Source: Pseudomonas sp. LD120 (GTDB taxonomy: Bacteria > Pseudomonadota > Gammaproteobacteria > Pseudomonadales > Pseudomonadaceae). From it: a stretch of DNA of 64,000 nt. Under the pieces are notes generated by a model that had not been told where the DNA came from, ran no database searches, and was given only the letters and a program-made list of their open reading frames with translations. Positions 35,883 to 45,089 of this stretch are shown in pieces. Numbering within the stretch: the first letter of the stretch is position 1; each line of letters starts with the position of its first letter. The DNA is taken from positions 434,001 through 498,000 of the forward strand of contig NZ_WVHL01000001.1 of NCBI RefSeq assembly GCF_009861525.1, written 5' to 3'. The translations under genes were made by a program, and so were the position numbers.

Positions 35883-37220
35883 TCAGTCATTGAGCCCGGC
35901 ATGGGCCGGCAACGCGTCGGCCGCTGGCTCGTGAGGGTTGAGCAGCAGATTGAGGACGATGGCGGTGATGGCACCGAGAAAGATGCCGCTTTCCAGCAGC
36001 AGCTTGAGCGGCCCGTGGGCTTGGGCGAACAGTGCCGGAAAGGACATCGGCAGCACACCGACACTGACCGACACCGCGACAACGATCGCGTTGCGGGTGC
36101 CCTCGAACCTCACCCGCGACAGCTCCTGGATGCCGGCCACGGTGGTCATGCCGAACATGACGATGGCGCAGCCCCCCAATACCGGGGTCGGCACCGCAGC
36201 CACCAGTGCCCCGAGCTTGGGAAACAGCCCCATGAGCACCATGATCGTGCCGGCTGCCGCCACCACAAAGCGGCTCTTGATCTTGGAGAGCGCGATCAGT
36301 CCGGTGTTCTGGGTAAAGGCGTTGTAGGGAAAGCTGTTGCACAGTCCGCCCACCAGGGTCGACAGGCCGTCGGCACGAAAGGCATCGCCCAGGGTGCGCT
36401 GGGTGGTTGGCCTGCCGGTGAGCTTGCCGATGGCCAGGCAGTTGCCGGTGGTCTCGGCCATGATCACCAGCATCGCCAGGGTCATGATCAGGATCGGCAT
36501 CAGGGAAAACCGCGGGGCGCCGAAAGCCATGGGCGGGCTCAGTTCGAACCAGGCCGCGTCGCCGACCTGGGCGAAGTGGGTCATACCGAAGGCGGCAGCG
36601 ATCAGGCTGCCAGCCAGCAGGCCGATCAACACGCTGAGGTTGCCGATAAACCCGGAGAACTTGCCGTAGATCACCAGGGTCACCACCACCGTGGCCAGGC
36701 CCAGCAGCAGGTTGGCCGGCGCGCCGAAATCCGCCGCCGCCGGGTTGCCGCCCCCCAGCCAGATGGCCGCCGCCGGCATCAGGGAAATGCCGATGATGGT
36801 GATCAGGCTGCCAATCACCACCGGCGGAAAGAACCGCAGCAGGCGGCTGAACAGCGGCGCCAGGGCAATGGTCAGGGCACCGGCGGCGATTACCGCGCCA
36901 AACACCTCGGTCAGGCCGAACTGCTTGCCGATCATGATCATCGGCGCCAGGGCGATGAAGGAGCAGCCCTGGATCAACGGCAGCCTCGCGCCGAACCGCC
37001 AGAAGCCCAGGGTCTGGATCAGGGTGGCAATACCGGAGGTCAGCAGATTGGCGTTGATCAACAGAACCACCTGGGCCGGGGTCAGGCCCAGGGCATTGCC
37101 TAGAATCAACGGCACCGCCACCGCGCCGGCATACATCACCAGCACGTGTTGCAGGCCGAAGCTGAACAACTGGCGAACGGGCAGAACCTCGTCCACGGGA
37201 TGTACACGGGAAATAGTCAT
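35883..37220 (-). CDS. NCS2 nucleobase permease (xanthine/urate type)
   Basis: A 445-residue inner-membrane transporter with about 14 hydrophobic spans. Family signatures are GLQHVLVMYAGAVAVPLILG in the first span, ATLIQTLGFWRFGARLPLIQ, ETTGNCLAIGKLTGR and FPYNAFTQNTGLIALSKIKS. These match the uric acid/xanthine branch (UacT/PbuX-like). It is the first gene of an operon with the deaminase and uraH, so purine or urate uptake is likely. ATG 37220 follows AGGAG. It is divergent from the LysR gene across 177 bp. Confidence 0.9.
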   Translation of the reverse strand: MTISRVHPVDEVLPVRQLFSFGLQHVLVMYAGAVAVPLILGNALGLTPAQVVLLINANLLTSGIATLIQTLGFWRFGARLPLIQGCSFIALAPMIMIGKQFGLTEVFGAVIAAGALTIALAPLFSRLLRFFPPVVIGSLITIIGISLMPAAAIWLGGGNPAAADFGAPANLLLGLATVVVTLVIYGKFSGFIGNLSVLIGLLAGSLIAAAFGMTHFAQVGDAAWFELSPPMAFGAPRFSLMPILIMTLAMLVIMAETTGNCLAIGKLTGRPTTQRTLGDAFRADGLSTLVGGLCNSFPYNAFTQNTGLIALSKIKSRFVVAAAGTIMVLMGLFPKLGALVAAVPTPVLGGCAIVMFGMTTVAGIQELSRVRFEGTRNAIVVAVSVSVGVLPMSFPALFAQAHGPLKLLLESGIFLGAITAIVLNLLLNPHEPAADALPAHAGLND

Positions 37221-37397
37221 GTCGCAGGTCTCCTGAAGGTGCGGCTGTTGTTGTTCTGGCAGGCATCCGGAGCAGGGCCCCGGCAGGAAGTTCGGACGGC
37301 GGCGTCCATGATCTGTGCTTGACTGCGATGCACCAAATGAGCAGCCATCGTTTTTAACGATGGATTGCACAAACCTGTCCTGGGCTCAGGAGACGCG

Positions 37398-38312
37398 ATG
37401 CGCTTTTCACTGGAGCAACTGCAAATGTTCGTCCAAGCCGCACAAACCGGCTCGTTTTCGGCCGCTGCGCGCAAGCTGGGCAAGACCCAGTCCACGGTCA
37501 GCGTGGCCATCGCCAACCTGGAGGCCGACCTGGGCGTGGCGCTGTTCGACCGCAGCAGCCGCAGCCCGGTGCTGACTGCCATCGGGCAGAAGATGCGGCT
37601 GCAGGCCGAGGCGGTGTTGGAGCGCTGCCTGACCCTGCAGGCCAGTGCCGACTGCCTGTCGCAGACCCTGGAGGCGCAGCTGTCGATCGTGATCGAAACC
37701 CCTTACGGCCCGCTGATGCCGGTCTTGCGCGAGTTCGAGCAGGCCTTCCCCTACGTCGACCTGCTGATCCGTCACCCGCTGTCTGGGGATGGCAGCGAGC
37801 TGGTGGCCCGGGGCAATGCGGTGCTGGGAATCGCCTTTTCGCAACCGGGCTATCCCCAGGAGCTGGAGTTCCAGCAGATGGGCAAGCTGATCATGCTGCA
37901 CGTCTGTCACCCGGATCATCCCCTGGCCCGGCTGGACAACCTGACCTTCGACGACCTGCATGAGTACCGGCGCCTGGCCTTCAGCGCCCACGCCGACAAG
38001 TTGCCCAGCAGCGAGTACTTGCGCTGCAGCCAACTGTGGCAGGCGGAAAACTACCTGGCGCTGCTGGAGATGGTCCGCGCCGGCCTGGGCTGGGCCACCC
38101 TGCCCCGGCAACTGATCCAGCGCGAACTGGCCCAGGGCGAGCTGGTGGAACTGCAACTGGGCGCCTACCCCCACACCGACTGGCTGGTGGGCGTAGACCT
38201 GCTGTGGGCCCGGCAACGGGTGATGGGCAAGGCCGAACGCTGGCTCAAGGAACGCCTGCTGCGGCACAAGGTGTACGAAGTGGACCGGCGCGGGCAGTCC
38301 ACGACCTGGTAA
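37398..38312 (+). CDS. LysR-family regulator, probably of the purine cluster
   Basis: A 304-residue LysR-type protein. The winged helix at residues 1-60 reads MRFSLEQLQMFVQAAQTGSF, SAAARKLGKTQSTVSVAIAN. A substrate-binding domain follows from about residue 90 (LSIVIETPYGPLMPVLREFE). Start ATG 37398 is preceded by CAGGAG. It is divergent from the nucleobase permease, the usual arrangement for a LysR regulator and its target. The effector is probably a purine or urate intermediate, by inference. Confidence 0.88.
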   Translation: MRFSLEQLQMFVQAAQTGSFSAAARKLGKTQSTVSVAIANLEADLGVALFDRSSRSPVLTAIGQKMRLQAEAVLERCLTLQASADCLSQTLEAQLSIVIETPYGPLMPVLREFEQAFPYVDLLIRHPLSGDGSELVARGNAVLGIAFSQPGYPQELEFQQMGKLIMLHVCHPDHPLARLDNLTFDDLHEYRRLAFSAHADKLPSSEYLRCSQLWQAENYLALLEMVRAGLGWATLPRQLIQRELAQGELVELQLGAYPHTDWLVGVDLLWARQRVMGKAERWLKERLLRHKVYEVDRRGQSTTW

Positions 38313-38363
38313 CGCTGGCGCGGGCAACAAAGGGACAAGGTTCTAGGCTTGGCCGGACAGCAA

Positions 38364-38403
38364 ATATAAGCAAGGATTCGCAATACTTATAAAAGGCTTA
38401 TAT
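38364..38403. promoter_or_regulatory. Inverted repeat in the toxin-antitoxin promoter
   Basis: ATATAAGC (38364-38371) and GCTTATAT (38396-38403) form an inverted repeat in an AT-rich stretch directly upstream of the toxin gene, overlapping a likely -10 (TATAGT). It is a candidate operator for the Xre-type antitoxin. Confidence 0.5.
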
Positions 38404-38411
38404 AGTCCGCC

Positions 38412-38666
38412 ATGAACGAAATCCTCTGGAGTCGAAAAGCGGTCAAGCAGTTGATGCGACTGCACCACGAGCATCAGGTCCAGGTTCGTGATGCGATCGC
38501 CCTGCAGGCCGACATGCCCGCCAGTGGCAACGTCAAAGCCCTGTCCGGCCACACCTATGCCTATCGCCTGCGGGTTGGCCAGTACCGCGTGCTGTTTGAT
38601 TGGGACGGGGTTATCCATATCGTCAGTGTTCAAGAGGTCAAAAAACGTGATGAACGCACCTACTGA
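38412..38666 (+). CDS. RelE/ParE-family toxin
   Basis: An 84-residue basic protein (MNEILWSRKAVKQLMRLHHE, KALSGHTYAYRLRVGQYRVL, FDWDGVIHIVSVQEVKKRDE). The ending YRLRVGQYRVLFxxxxxxxxVxxVxxRxxxY is typical of RelE-fold mRNA interferases. It precedes its antitoxin gene, the reversed order seen in HigBA-like systems. The 17-bp overlap with the antitoxin gene links their translation. Confidence 0.88.
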   Translation: MNEILWSRKAVKQLMRLHHEHQVQVRDAIALQADMPASGNVKALSGHTYAYRLRVGQYRVLFDWDGVIHIVSVQEVKKRDERTY

Positions 38667-38973
38667 CATCCAGATCATCCACGGCCCGGACGGCAAGCCG
38701 GCGTTCGTGGTGATTCCCTACGCGCAGTACGTTGCGCAGCAGAATGAGCCTGATCTGATCCCCCATGGCGTGGTCAGTCGCATGGTCGATGGCGCCACGC
38801 CGATCCGGGCCTGGCGCGAGCACCTGCACCTGACCCAGGATGAGGTTGCCAAGCGGCTGGGAATCTCTCAGCCGGCCTTCGCCCAACAAGAGAGCGTGGC
38901 CCGCCCCCGCAAGAGCACCCGGGAAAAAATTGCCGCCGTCTTCGGTATACGCGCCGACCAGCTGGAGCTGTAA
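38650..38973 (+). CDS. Xre-type antitoxin
   Basis: A 107-residue protein starting at ATG 38650 (GTG 38647 is an alternative) within the toxin gene. Residues 1-40 (IIHGPDGKPAFVVIPYAQYV) resemble the toxin-binding half. Residues 55-105 form an Xre helix-turn-helix: WREHLHLTQDEVAKRLGISQ, PAFAQQESVARPRKSTREKI. It should neutralise the RelE-like toxin and repress the operon, possibly at the inverted repeat upstream. Both genes look intact. Confidence 0.85.
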   Translation: MNAPTDIQIIHGPDGKPAFVVIPYAQYVAQQNEPDLIPHGVVSRMVDGATPIRAWREHLHLTQDEVAKRLGISQPAFAQQESVARPRKSTREKIAAVFGIRADQLEL

Positions 38974-39007
38974 GCTGCGCCCCACTCAACGATTGAAAGG
39001 GTTACTC

Positions 39008-39424
39008 ATGAGCATCTGCGGTATCGAGATCAAGGGCAGCGAAGCCATCTTCGCCCTCGCCTCCCTGCAAGACGGCGCACCGCACCACCAGGCGCTGGCG
39101 ATCAAGAAGATCGCCCTGGAAGACGACGATGACGCGGGCAACGTTCGCGACTTCGCCGCCCGGATCGGCGCCTTTGTCCGCGAACACGGAGTGACCCGCA
39201 TCGCCATCAAGAAACGCAGCAAGAAAGGCGAATTTGCCGGCGGCCCTACCACCTTCAAGATCGAAGGCGTGTTTCAGTTGCTGGATAATTGCGAAGTGAC
39301 CCTGCTGTCGCCGCAAACCATCAACGCCCAGCACAAGAAGCATGGCTTCGAGCTGGGGGCGAGCCTCAACAAATACCAGCACGAAGCCTACAAGACCGCC
39401 TGCGCCGCCTTGCTGAAGAAATGA
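39008..39424 (+). CDS. DUF3010 family protein
   Basis: A 138-residue conserved protein (MSICGIEIKGSEAIFALASL, TRIAIKKRSKKGEFAGGPTT, FKIEGVFQLLDNCEVTLLSP). The RNase H-like fold pattern, with an acidic GIEIKG start, matches DUF3010. Function is unknown. It has its own start at 39008, 34 bp after the antitoxin. ACGATTGAAAGGG upstream contains a moderate ribosome site. It is probably part of the normal chromosome rather than the toxin-antitoxin unit. Confidence 0.75.
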   Translation: MSICGIEIKGSEAIFALASLQDGAPHHQALAIKKIALEDDDDAGNVRDFAARIGAFVREHGVTRIAIKKRSKKGEFAGGPTTFKIEGVFQLLDNCEVTLLSPQTINAQHKKHGFELGASLNKYQHEAYKTACAALLKK

Positions 39425-39516
39425 TCCTGAGGCCCTGCTTAGCGGTCTAACGCCAAACATCCAGCGCGCCTGAGATCCTCGCGTCTCTGCGGGCCGTTCG
39501 CAGCCTGCGGCAGCAG

Positions 39517-40692
39517 CTACAGTTGGCGCCGATAATGCTGCAGCCAGTCGGCGAATGAGTTGTCTTCCAGGGCATAGGCGCCCCGGCTGGATTTCCACAC
39601 CAACTCCTTTTCCCGCAGGGCATCGATACAGGCCTGCACCGTCTGGGTGCCCGGTTGCGTATCGCTGCCCATGGCCTGCAAGGCCTTGGCCACCGCCGCC
39701 AGGGTGTCGTCGGTAAAGGGCGCGAACGGCAGGTTGTTACGCGAGCGTTCCACCATCACTTCCAGCACCGCGCGCTGGGAACGGGTCAGGCCGTTCCAGG
39801 CGCTTTCAAACTCGCTCCAGACCCCAGCGCGCAAGACCTCGGCACTGCTGCGCAGGAGTTCGTTGAGTTGCCCTGCCTCTCCCAGCTCCAGAGCCACCTG
39901 GCCAATAATGCTGCGAAGCATCTCCGGACGGCGCCCCACCCACTCGAACGCCTGGTCCAGATCATCGGCGTTAAACTGATTGGTCGGCGCCAGGTGGGCA
40001 TTGAGATGTGCGGTGTAAGCCTTGGTGAAGTCCCGTCCCAGCAACGGAAACGGGGTGATGCTGGAACCAAAGAACGGCTGGTTACGGTTGAGCACCAGAT
40101 GCGCCAGCTTGTCGCGATTGGAGCCGGTGAACACCAGGCGCAGGCCGTTGGTGGCCATGTCCCGGCCCTGATTGAGCTGATCCCGGGCCGCCTTCAGGGC
40201 GAACATGGCGTTCAGTCCAGCCTCGGAGCTCAGGGCGTGTTGGGCTTCGTCGATCACCAGAACCACGGTCTTGCCCGCGGCGCTGTGCAGCAATTCCAGA
40301 GCCTGGGTCAGGGTAGCGCCTTCGGGGAGTTGGGATTGGCTGAAATCCCAGGAGAGGGTCCGCAGGAAGCTGAGCTTCTCCACCCCAAGGGACTTGGCCA
40401 GTTTGCGGATGCCTTTCTCAAAGGGCACCAGAGCCCCGGCGATGGCTGCGGCAATCAGCTCGGCGGGATCTTTCTCGCGATTGGCCCACAGATCGACATA
40501 CACCGCCAGCCAGCCGCGCTGCTGACACTCAGGCAGCAGGTCTTCGCGCAGGAAGGTGCTTTTGCCGGTGCGCCGTGGCGCGGCCAGAAACAGTCCCGAG
40601 CTGTAATCCTGAATCCCGCAACCCACCAGACCATCGGCAATATTGAGTGCCAGGGCAGGACGACGAAACACGAAGCCGGTGTTTTTCGACAT
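39517..40692 (-). CDS. Lone AAA-type ATPase of unknown role
   Basis: A 391-residue P-loop ATPase with Walker A APRRTGKST (about 38-46), Walker B VVLVIDEAQHA (about 141-151) and sensor-like RLVFTGSNRDKLAHLV. The C-terminal third looks like a winged-helix region (LTRSQRAVLEVMVERSRNNL, EKELVWKSSRGAYALEDNSF). The plan resembles the STAND/ORC-like ATPase group also found in mobile and defence loci, but there is no partner gene beside it. It is flanked by a REP-like sequence at its end and an inverted repeat in its promoter. Function is not known to me. Confidence 0.75.
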   Translation of the reverse strand: MSKNTGFVFRRPALALNIADGLVGCGIQDYSSGLFLAAPRRTGKSTFLREDLLPECQQRGWLAVYVDLWANREKDPAELIAAAIAGALVPFEKGIRKLAKSLGVEKLSFLRTLSWDFSQSQLPEGATLTQALELLHSAAGKTVVLVIDEAQHALSSEAGLNAMFALKAARDQLNQGRDMATNGLRLVFTGSNRDKLAHLVLNRNQPFFGSSITPFPLLGRDFTKAYTAHLNAHLAPTNQFNADDLDQAFEWVGRRPEMLRSIIGQVALELGEAGQLNELLRSSAEVLRAGVWSEFESAWNGLTRSQRAVLEVMVERSRNNLPFAPFTDDTLAAVAKALQAMGSDTQPGTQTVQACIDALREKELVWKSSRGAYALEDNSFADWLQHYRRQL

Positions 40693-40696
40693 GTTT

Positions 40697-40743
40697 TTAT
40701 ACTCAATTATTGCCAGGACTGTAATTTATAGCCGCGAGTATAA
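40697..40743. promoter_or_regulatory. Inverted repeat upstream of the AAA ATPase gene
   Basis: TTATACTC (40697-40704) and GAGTATAA (40736-40743) flank an AT-rich centre directly upstream of the ATG at 40692. The winged-helix C-terminus of the ATPase would be consistent with autoregulation here, by inference. Confidence 0.4.
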
Positions 40744-40760
40744 TTAACTATAAAACCCTG

Positions 40761-41720
40761 TCAAACCAGCTCCCGTCCTCCTCCCAAGAGGCGCCGGTCC
40801 TCCCGGGGACAGTGCACGAAACGCGCACGGTAGCTGCGGGTGAAGTAGGACGGCGACTCAAAGCCGCAGGCGATGCTCACCTCCAGCACGCTCATGTCGG
40901 TCTGGCGCAGCAGTTGCCGGGCCTTCTCCAGGCGCAGGCCGAGGTAAAAGTTGCTCGGGGTGTCGTTCAGGTGCAGGCGAAACAGGCGCTCCAGCTGGCG
41001 CCGGGTGACCTTGATCGATTCGGCCAGGGCCAGGGTGCTCAGGGGCGGTTCGCTGTGCTGTTCCATCTCGCCGATCACCTGCACCAGTTTCTTGTTGCTG
41101 ATGCCATAGCGGCTGGCGACTTCCATGCGCTGGTGATCCTTGCGCGGGCGGATGCGCCCGAGCACGAATTGCTCGCTGACCTGGATCGCCAGTTGCGGGC
41201 CGTGGGCCTGGGCGATCAGGTCGAGCATCATGTCGATGGACGCGGTGCCACCGGCGCAGGTGATCCTGCGGCGATCGATCTCGAACAGTTCCTGGGTCAC
41301 GCTCAACTGCGCATAGGACTCCTTGAACGCCTCGATGGCTTCCCAGTGCAGGGTCACCCGGTGCCCCTCCAGCAGCCCGGCCTCGGCGAGGATCACGCTG
41401 CCGGTGTCGATACCGCCCAGGGTCACGCCCTCCATGTCCAGACGTCGCAGCCAGTGCTCCAGGGCTGGAGTCAGGCACTTCAACGGCTCGAAGCCGGCCA
41501 CTACCCACAAGGTCGCGCCCTTCTTCAGCGGCTCCAGGGCAGCATCGACATTGACCGACATGCCGTTGCTGGCCAGCACCGCGCCGCCGTCGGCGCTGAG
41601 CACATGCCAGCGATACAGCTCACCGCGAAAACGATTGGCCACCCGCAACGGCTCGATGGCGGAAATAAAGCCGATGGCGGAAAACCCCGGCATCAGCAGG
41701 AAGTAGAAGTCCTGTGACAT
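40761..41720 (-). CDS. cdhR: Carnitine-responsive regulator CdhR
   Basis: A 319-residue AraC/GlxA-type activator. The N-terminal DJ-1/PfpI-like domain (1-190: FYFLLMPGFSAIGFISAIEP, GGIDTGSVILAEAGLLEG) should sense carnitine or an intermediate. The C-terminal AraC DNA-binding domain carries two helix-turn-helix units (STLALAESIKVTRRQLERLF, VLEVSIACGFESPSYFTRSY). ATG 41720 begins the DJ-1 domain; the frame is open upstream without similarity. It is divergent from caiX, and in P. aeruginosa CdhR activates the caiX-cdhCAB operon. Confidence 0.92.
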   Translation of the reverse strand: MSQDFYFLLMPGFSAIGFISAIEPLRVANRFRGELYRWHVLSADGGAVLASNGMSVNVDAALEPLKKGATLWVVAGFEPLKCLTPALEHWLRRLDMEGVTLGGIDTGSVILAEAGLLEGHRVTLHWEAIEAFKESYAQLSVTQELFEIDRRRITCAGGTASIDMMLDLIAQAHGPQLAIQVSEQFVLGRIRPRKDHQRMEVASRYGISNKKLVQVIGEMEQHSEPPLSTLALAESIKVTRRQLERLFRLHLNDTPSNFYLGLRLEKARQLLRQTDMSVLEVSIACGFESPSYFTRSYRARFVHCPREDRRLLGGGRELV

Positions 41721-41790
41721 GCAATTCACTCCCGTGACGGCCAGCGTGGGCCTTGTGATACGCCAAATGCCCAGCGCCCACAAGGGTACT

Positions 41791-41832
41791 GGTCGCTGCA
41801 GTGCAAGAGTCGGTCGCCGCTGTGCGTTTAGC
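41791..41832. promoter_or_regulatory. Direct repeat, 21-bp spacing: candidate CdhR/GbdR operator
   Basis: GGTCGCTGCAGTGC (41791-41804) is repeated as GGTCGCCGCTGTGC (41812-41825), exactly 21 bp or two helical turns apart. AraC-type activators bind this arrangement on one DNA face. Read on the other strand the half-site is GCGACC, the same as in the cbcX region. The site is in the divergent cdhR/caiX promoter region, 90 bp before caiX. Confidence 0.6.
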
Positions 41833-41914
41833 CGATACGGCGCCCGCGTACCTTGGCCACACCGGCGCACCAAGACGCCGGAATCGACAATAACAACCTG
41901 CCGAGGGAACCCAC

Positions 41915-42859
41915 ATGAAACGACTGATCAGCCGCTGTGTGCTTGCGCTTAGTGGTAGCGTTTTTCTGACATCGGGAGCCATGGCCGCCGACGCCCCCAG
42001 TTGCCAGAACGTACGCCTGGGCGTGGTCAACTGGACCGACGTGATCGCCACCAGCGCCATGACCCAGGTTCTGCTCGACGGCCTCGGCTACAAGACCAAG
42101 CAAACCAGCGCCTCGCAGCAGATCATCTTCGCCGGCATCCGCGACCAACGCCTGGACCTGTTCCTCGGCTACTGGAACCCGCTGATGACCCAGACCATCA
42201 CCCCGTTCGTCGAGGCCAATCAGGTCAAGGTCCTGGCCGAGCCCAGCCTCAAGGACGCCCGCGCCACCCTGGCCGTCCCCTCCTACCTGGCGGACAAGGG
42301 CCTGAAGACCTTCGCCGACATCGCCAGGTTCCAGAAAGAACTGGGCGGCAAAATCTACGGCATCGAACCCGGCTCGGGCGCCAATACCCAGATCAAGGAC
42401 ATGATCGCCAAGAACCAGTTCGGCCTGGGCCGGTTCCAGCTGGTGGAGTCCAGTGAGGCCGGCATGCTGTCGGCGGTGGCCCGGGCGGTGAAGCGCAACG
42501 AAGCCATCGTGTTCTTCGGCTGGGCACCGCACCCGATGAACGTCAACTTCAAGATGACCTACCTCAACGGCAGCCAGGATGCCCTGGGGCCGAACGAGGG
42601 CCAGGCCACGGTCTGGACCGTCACCGCACCGACCTATGCCGAGCAGTGTCCGAACGTGCACCGGCTGCTGACCAACCTGACCTTCAGCGCCGAAGACGAG
42701 AGCCGCATGATGCAACCGCTGCTGGAGCACAAGGACGCCCTGGAATCCGCCCGTCAGTGGCTCAAGGACCACCCGCAGGACCAGCAGCGCTGGCTGGAAG
42801 GGGTGACCACCTTCGATGGCAAGCCGGCCGCCGAACACCTGCAACTGACCCGCAAATAA
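41915..42859 (+). CDS. caiX: Carnitine-binding ABC transporter protein CaiX
   Basis: A 314-residue periplasmic binding protein of the OpuAC/ProX-like group. A signal peptide ([16 protein letters not shown]) precedes [20 protein letters not shown]. Trp-containing segments such as [17 protein letters not shown] and [20 protein letters not shown] likely form the aromatic cage for the trimethylammonium group. It is a paralogue of CbcX at 53489. In P. aeruginosa CaiX delivers carnitine to the shared CbcWV core, whose genes are at 54503-56523. It is the first gene of the carnitine operon. Confidence 0.92.
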   Translation: MKRLISRCVLALSGSVFLTSGAMAADAPSCQNVRLGVVNWTDVIATSAMTQVLLDGLGYKTKQTSASQQIIFAGIRDQRLDLFLGYWNPLMTQTITPFVEANQVKVLAEPSLKDARATLAVPSYLADKGLKTFADIARFQKELGGKIYGIEPGSGANTQIKDMIAKNQFGLGRFQLVESSEAGMLSAVARAVKRNEAIVFFGWAPHPMNVNFKMTYLNGSQDALGPNEGQATVWTVTAPTYAEQCPNVHRLLTNLTFSAEDESRMMQPLLEHKDALESARQWLKDHPQDQQRWLEGVTTFDGKPAAEHLQLTRK

Positions 42860-42947
42860 GCCACCAACGCTCGCGCCCCGCAGCCCACCCTGGGCTGCGC
42901 ACGGCCATCTCATGCCCCCAGCAAACCCGCCTGTAAGGAACCGCACC

Positions 42948-43835
42948 ATGAACCACGACGTCATCATCACCTGCGCACTCACCGGTGCTGGCGACACCAC
43001 CGCCAAGAGCCCCCACGTGCCGGTGACCCCGAAACAGATCGCCGCCGCCGCGGTGGAGGCCGCCAAGGCCGGGGCCACCGTGGTCCACTGCCATGTGCGC
43101 GACCCGGCCACTGGCAAGTTCAGCCGGGACGTGGCGCTGTACCGCGAAGTGATGGAGCGGATTCGCGAGGCCGACGTTGACATCATCGTCAACCTCACCG
43201 CCGGCATGGGCGGCGACCTGGAGATCGGCGCCGACGAAAACCCCATGGAGTTCGGCCCCAACACCGACCTGGTCGGCCCCCTGACCCGCCTGGCCCATGT
43301 CGAGGAGCTGCTGCCGGAGATCTGCACCCTGGACTGCGGCACCCTGAACTTCGGCGACGGCGACACCATCTACGTGTCCACCCCGGCCCAGCTGCGAGCC
43401 GGCGCCAAGCGCATCCAGGAGCTGGGGGTGAAGGCCGAGCTGGAAATCTTCGACACCGGCCACCTGTGGTTTGCCAAGCAGATGATCAAGGAAGGCCTGC
43501 TGGACGACCCGCTGTTCCAGTTGTGCCTGGGCATTCCCTGGGGCGCCCCGGCGGACACCACCACCATGAAAGCCATGGTCGACAACCTGCCGGCGGATGC
43601 GGTATGGGCCGGTTTCGGCATCGGCCGCATGCAGATGCCCATGGCCGCGCAAGCGGTGCTGCTGGGGGGTAACGTGCGGGTCGGCCTGGAAGACAACCTG
43701 TGGCTGGACCGCGGCGTGCTCGCCACCAACGGCCAACTGGTGGAACGGGCCACGGAGATTCTCAGCCGCCTCGGTGCCCGGGTCCTGACCCCAGCCGAAG
43801 GGCGGCAAAAAATGGGCCTTAAGCAACGCGGTTAA
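42948..43835 (+). CDS. cdhC: Dehydrocarnitine cleavage enzyme (BKACE family)
   Basis: A 295-residue beta-keto acid cleavage enzyme (DUF849 family). In the carnitine pathway it converts 3-dehydrocarnitine plus acetyl-CoA into betainyl-CoA and acetoacetate. The zinc-binding [17 protein letters not shown] and the later [16 protein letters not shown] are family features. ATG 42948 follows TAAGGA; the frame is open upstream without similarity. It lies 88 bp after caiX and before cdhA, matching P. aeruginosa. Confidence 0.92.
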   Translation: MNHDVIITCALTGAGDTTAKSPHVPVTPKQIAAAAVEAAKAGATVVHCHVRDPATGKFSRDVALYREVMERIREADVDIIVNLTAGMGGDLEIGADENPMEFGPNTDLVGPLTRLAHVEELLPEICTLDCGTLNFGDGDTIYVSTPAQLRAGAKRIQELGVKAELEIFDTGHLWFAKQMIKEGLLDDPLFQLCLGIPWGAPADTTTMKAMVDNLPADAVWAGFGIGRMQMPMAAQAVLLGGNVRVGLEDNLWLDRGVLATNGQLVERATEILSRLGARVLTPAEGRQKMGLKQRG

Positions 43836-44014
43836 TCCGTATTCATTTGCACCTCTGCAGAAGCGAGCAAACCGCCAAGAGGGCCGTCAGCGCCGACATT
43901 CCAGTCGCCTGAGGCCCTCCCTGTGCTCCGTTGGCCAGCGAACAGGCCCCCATGGCCGTTCACAGCGTCGCTGGCAAGCCAGCTCCTTCGGCCCCTTTAT
44001 TTTAGGAAGACGCC

Positions 44015-44980
44015 ATGACCTTTATCACCGAGATCAAAACCTTCGCCGCCCTGGGCAGCGGCGTGATCGGCAGCGGCTGGGTGGCCCGCGCCCTGGCCCA
44101 CGGCCTGGACGTGGTGGCCTGGGACCCGGCCCCCGGGGCCGAAGCCGCCCTGCACCAGCGCATCGCCAATGCCTGGGGGGCCCTGGAAAAACAGGGCCTG
44201 GCCCCGGGCGCCTCGCCACAGCGCCTGCGCTTTGTCAGCACCATTGAAGCATGCGTGAAAGACGCCGACTTCATTCAGGAAAGTGCTCCAGAACGCCTGG
44301 AACTCAAGCTGGAGCTGCACAGCAAGATCAGCGCGGCGGCCAAGCCCGATGCCCTGATCGGCTCCAGCACCTCGGGCCTGTTGCCCAGTGAATTCTATGA
44401 GGGTTCGACCCACCCGGAACGCTGCGTGGTGGGCCACCCGTTCAACCCGGTGTACCTGCTGCCGCTGGTGGAAGTGGTGGGCGGCCAGCGCACCGCACCC
44501 GCCGCGATCCAGGCGGCGATCAAGGTCTATGAATCCTTAGGGATGCGGCCACTGCACGTGCGCAAGGAAGTGCCGGGGTTCATCGCCGACCGCCTACTCG
44601 AAGCGCTGTGGCGCGAAGCCCTGCACCTGGTCAACGACGGCGTGGCAACCACCGGGGAAATCGACGATGCGATCCGTTTTGGCGCCGGCCTGCGCTGGTC
44701 GTTCATGGGCACCTTCCTCACCTACACCCTGGCCGGGGGCGACGCCGGCATGCGCCACTTCATGGCCCAGTTCGGCCCGGCGCTGCAACTGCCCTGGACC
44801 TACCTGCCGGCCCCGGAACTGACCGACAAGCTGATCGACGACGTGGTCGAAGGCACGGCCGAGCAACTGGGCGCGCACAGCATCTCGGCCCTGGAGCGCT
44901 ATCGTGATGACTGCCTGCTGGCGGTGCTGGAGGCGGTGAAAACCACCAAGGCCAAGCACGGCATGCACTTTCACGACTAA
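44015..44980 (+). CDS. cdhA: L-carnitine 3-dehydrogenase
   Basis: A 321-residue NAD-dependent dehydrogenase of the 3-hydroxyacyl-CoA dehydrogenase fold that oxidises L-carnitine to 3-dehydrocarnitine. The Rossmann motif GSGVIGSGW is at about residues 14-22. Other family segments are [40 protein letters not shown] and [20 protein letters not shown]. Its 179-bp upstream spacer contains a palindromic repeat but no obvious terminator, so it is probably co-transcribed with caiX-cdhC. Confidence 0.94.
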   Translation: MTFITEIKTFAALGSGVIGSGWVARALAHGLDVVAWDPAPGAEAALHQRIANAWGALEKQGLAPGASPQRLRFVSTIEACVKDADFIQESAPERLELKLELHSKISAAAKPDALIGSSTSGLLPSEFYEGSTHPERCVVGHPFNPVYLLPLVEVVGGQRTAPAAIQAAIKVYESLGMRPLHVRKEVPGFIADRLLEALWREALHLVNDGVATTGEIDDAIRFGAGLRWSFMGTFLTYTLAGGDAGMRHFMAQFGPALQLPWTYLPAPELTDKLIDDVVEGTAEQLGAHSISALERYRDDCLLAVLEAVKTTKAKHGMHFHD

Positions 44981-45089
44981 CCCAAGCCCCTAGGAGCCAG
45001 CTTGCCGGCGAAGCGTCCAACGCAGCCTTGCTGCGCCCTGAAGGACACCTTCGCCGACAAGTCGGCGCCGACATCCAACCGGTGATTCC

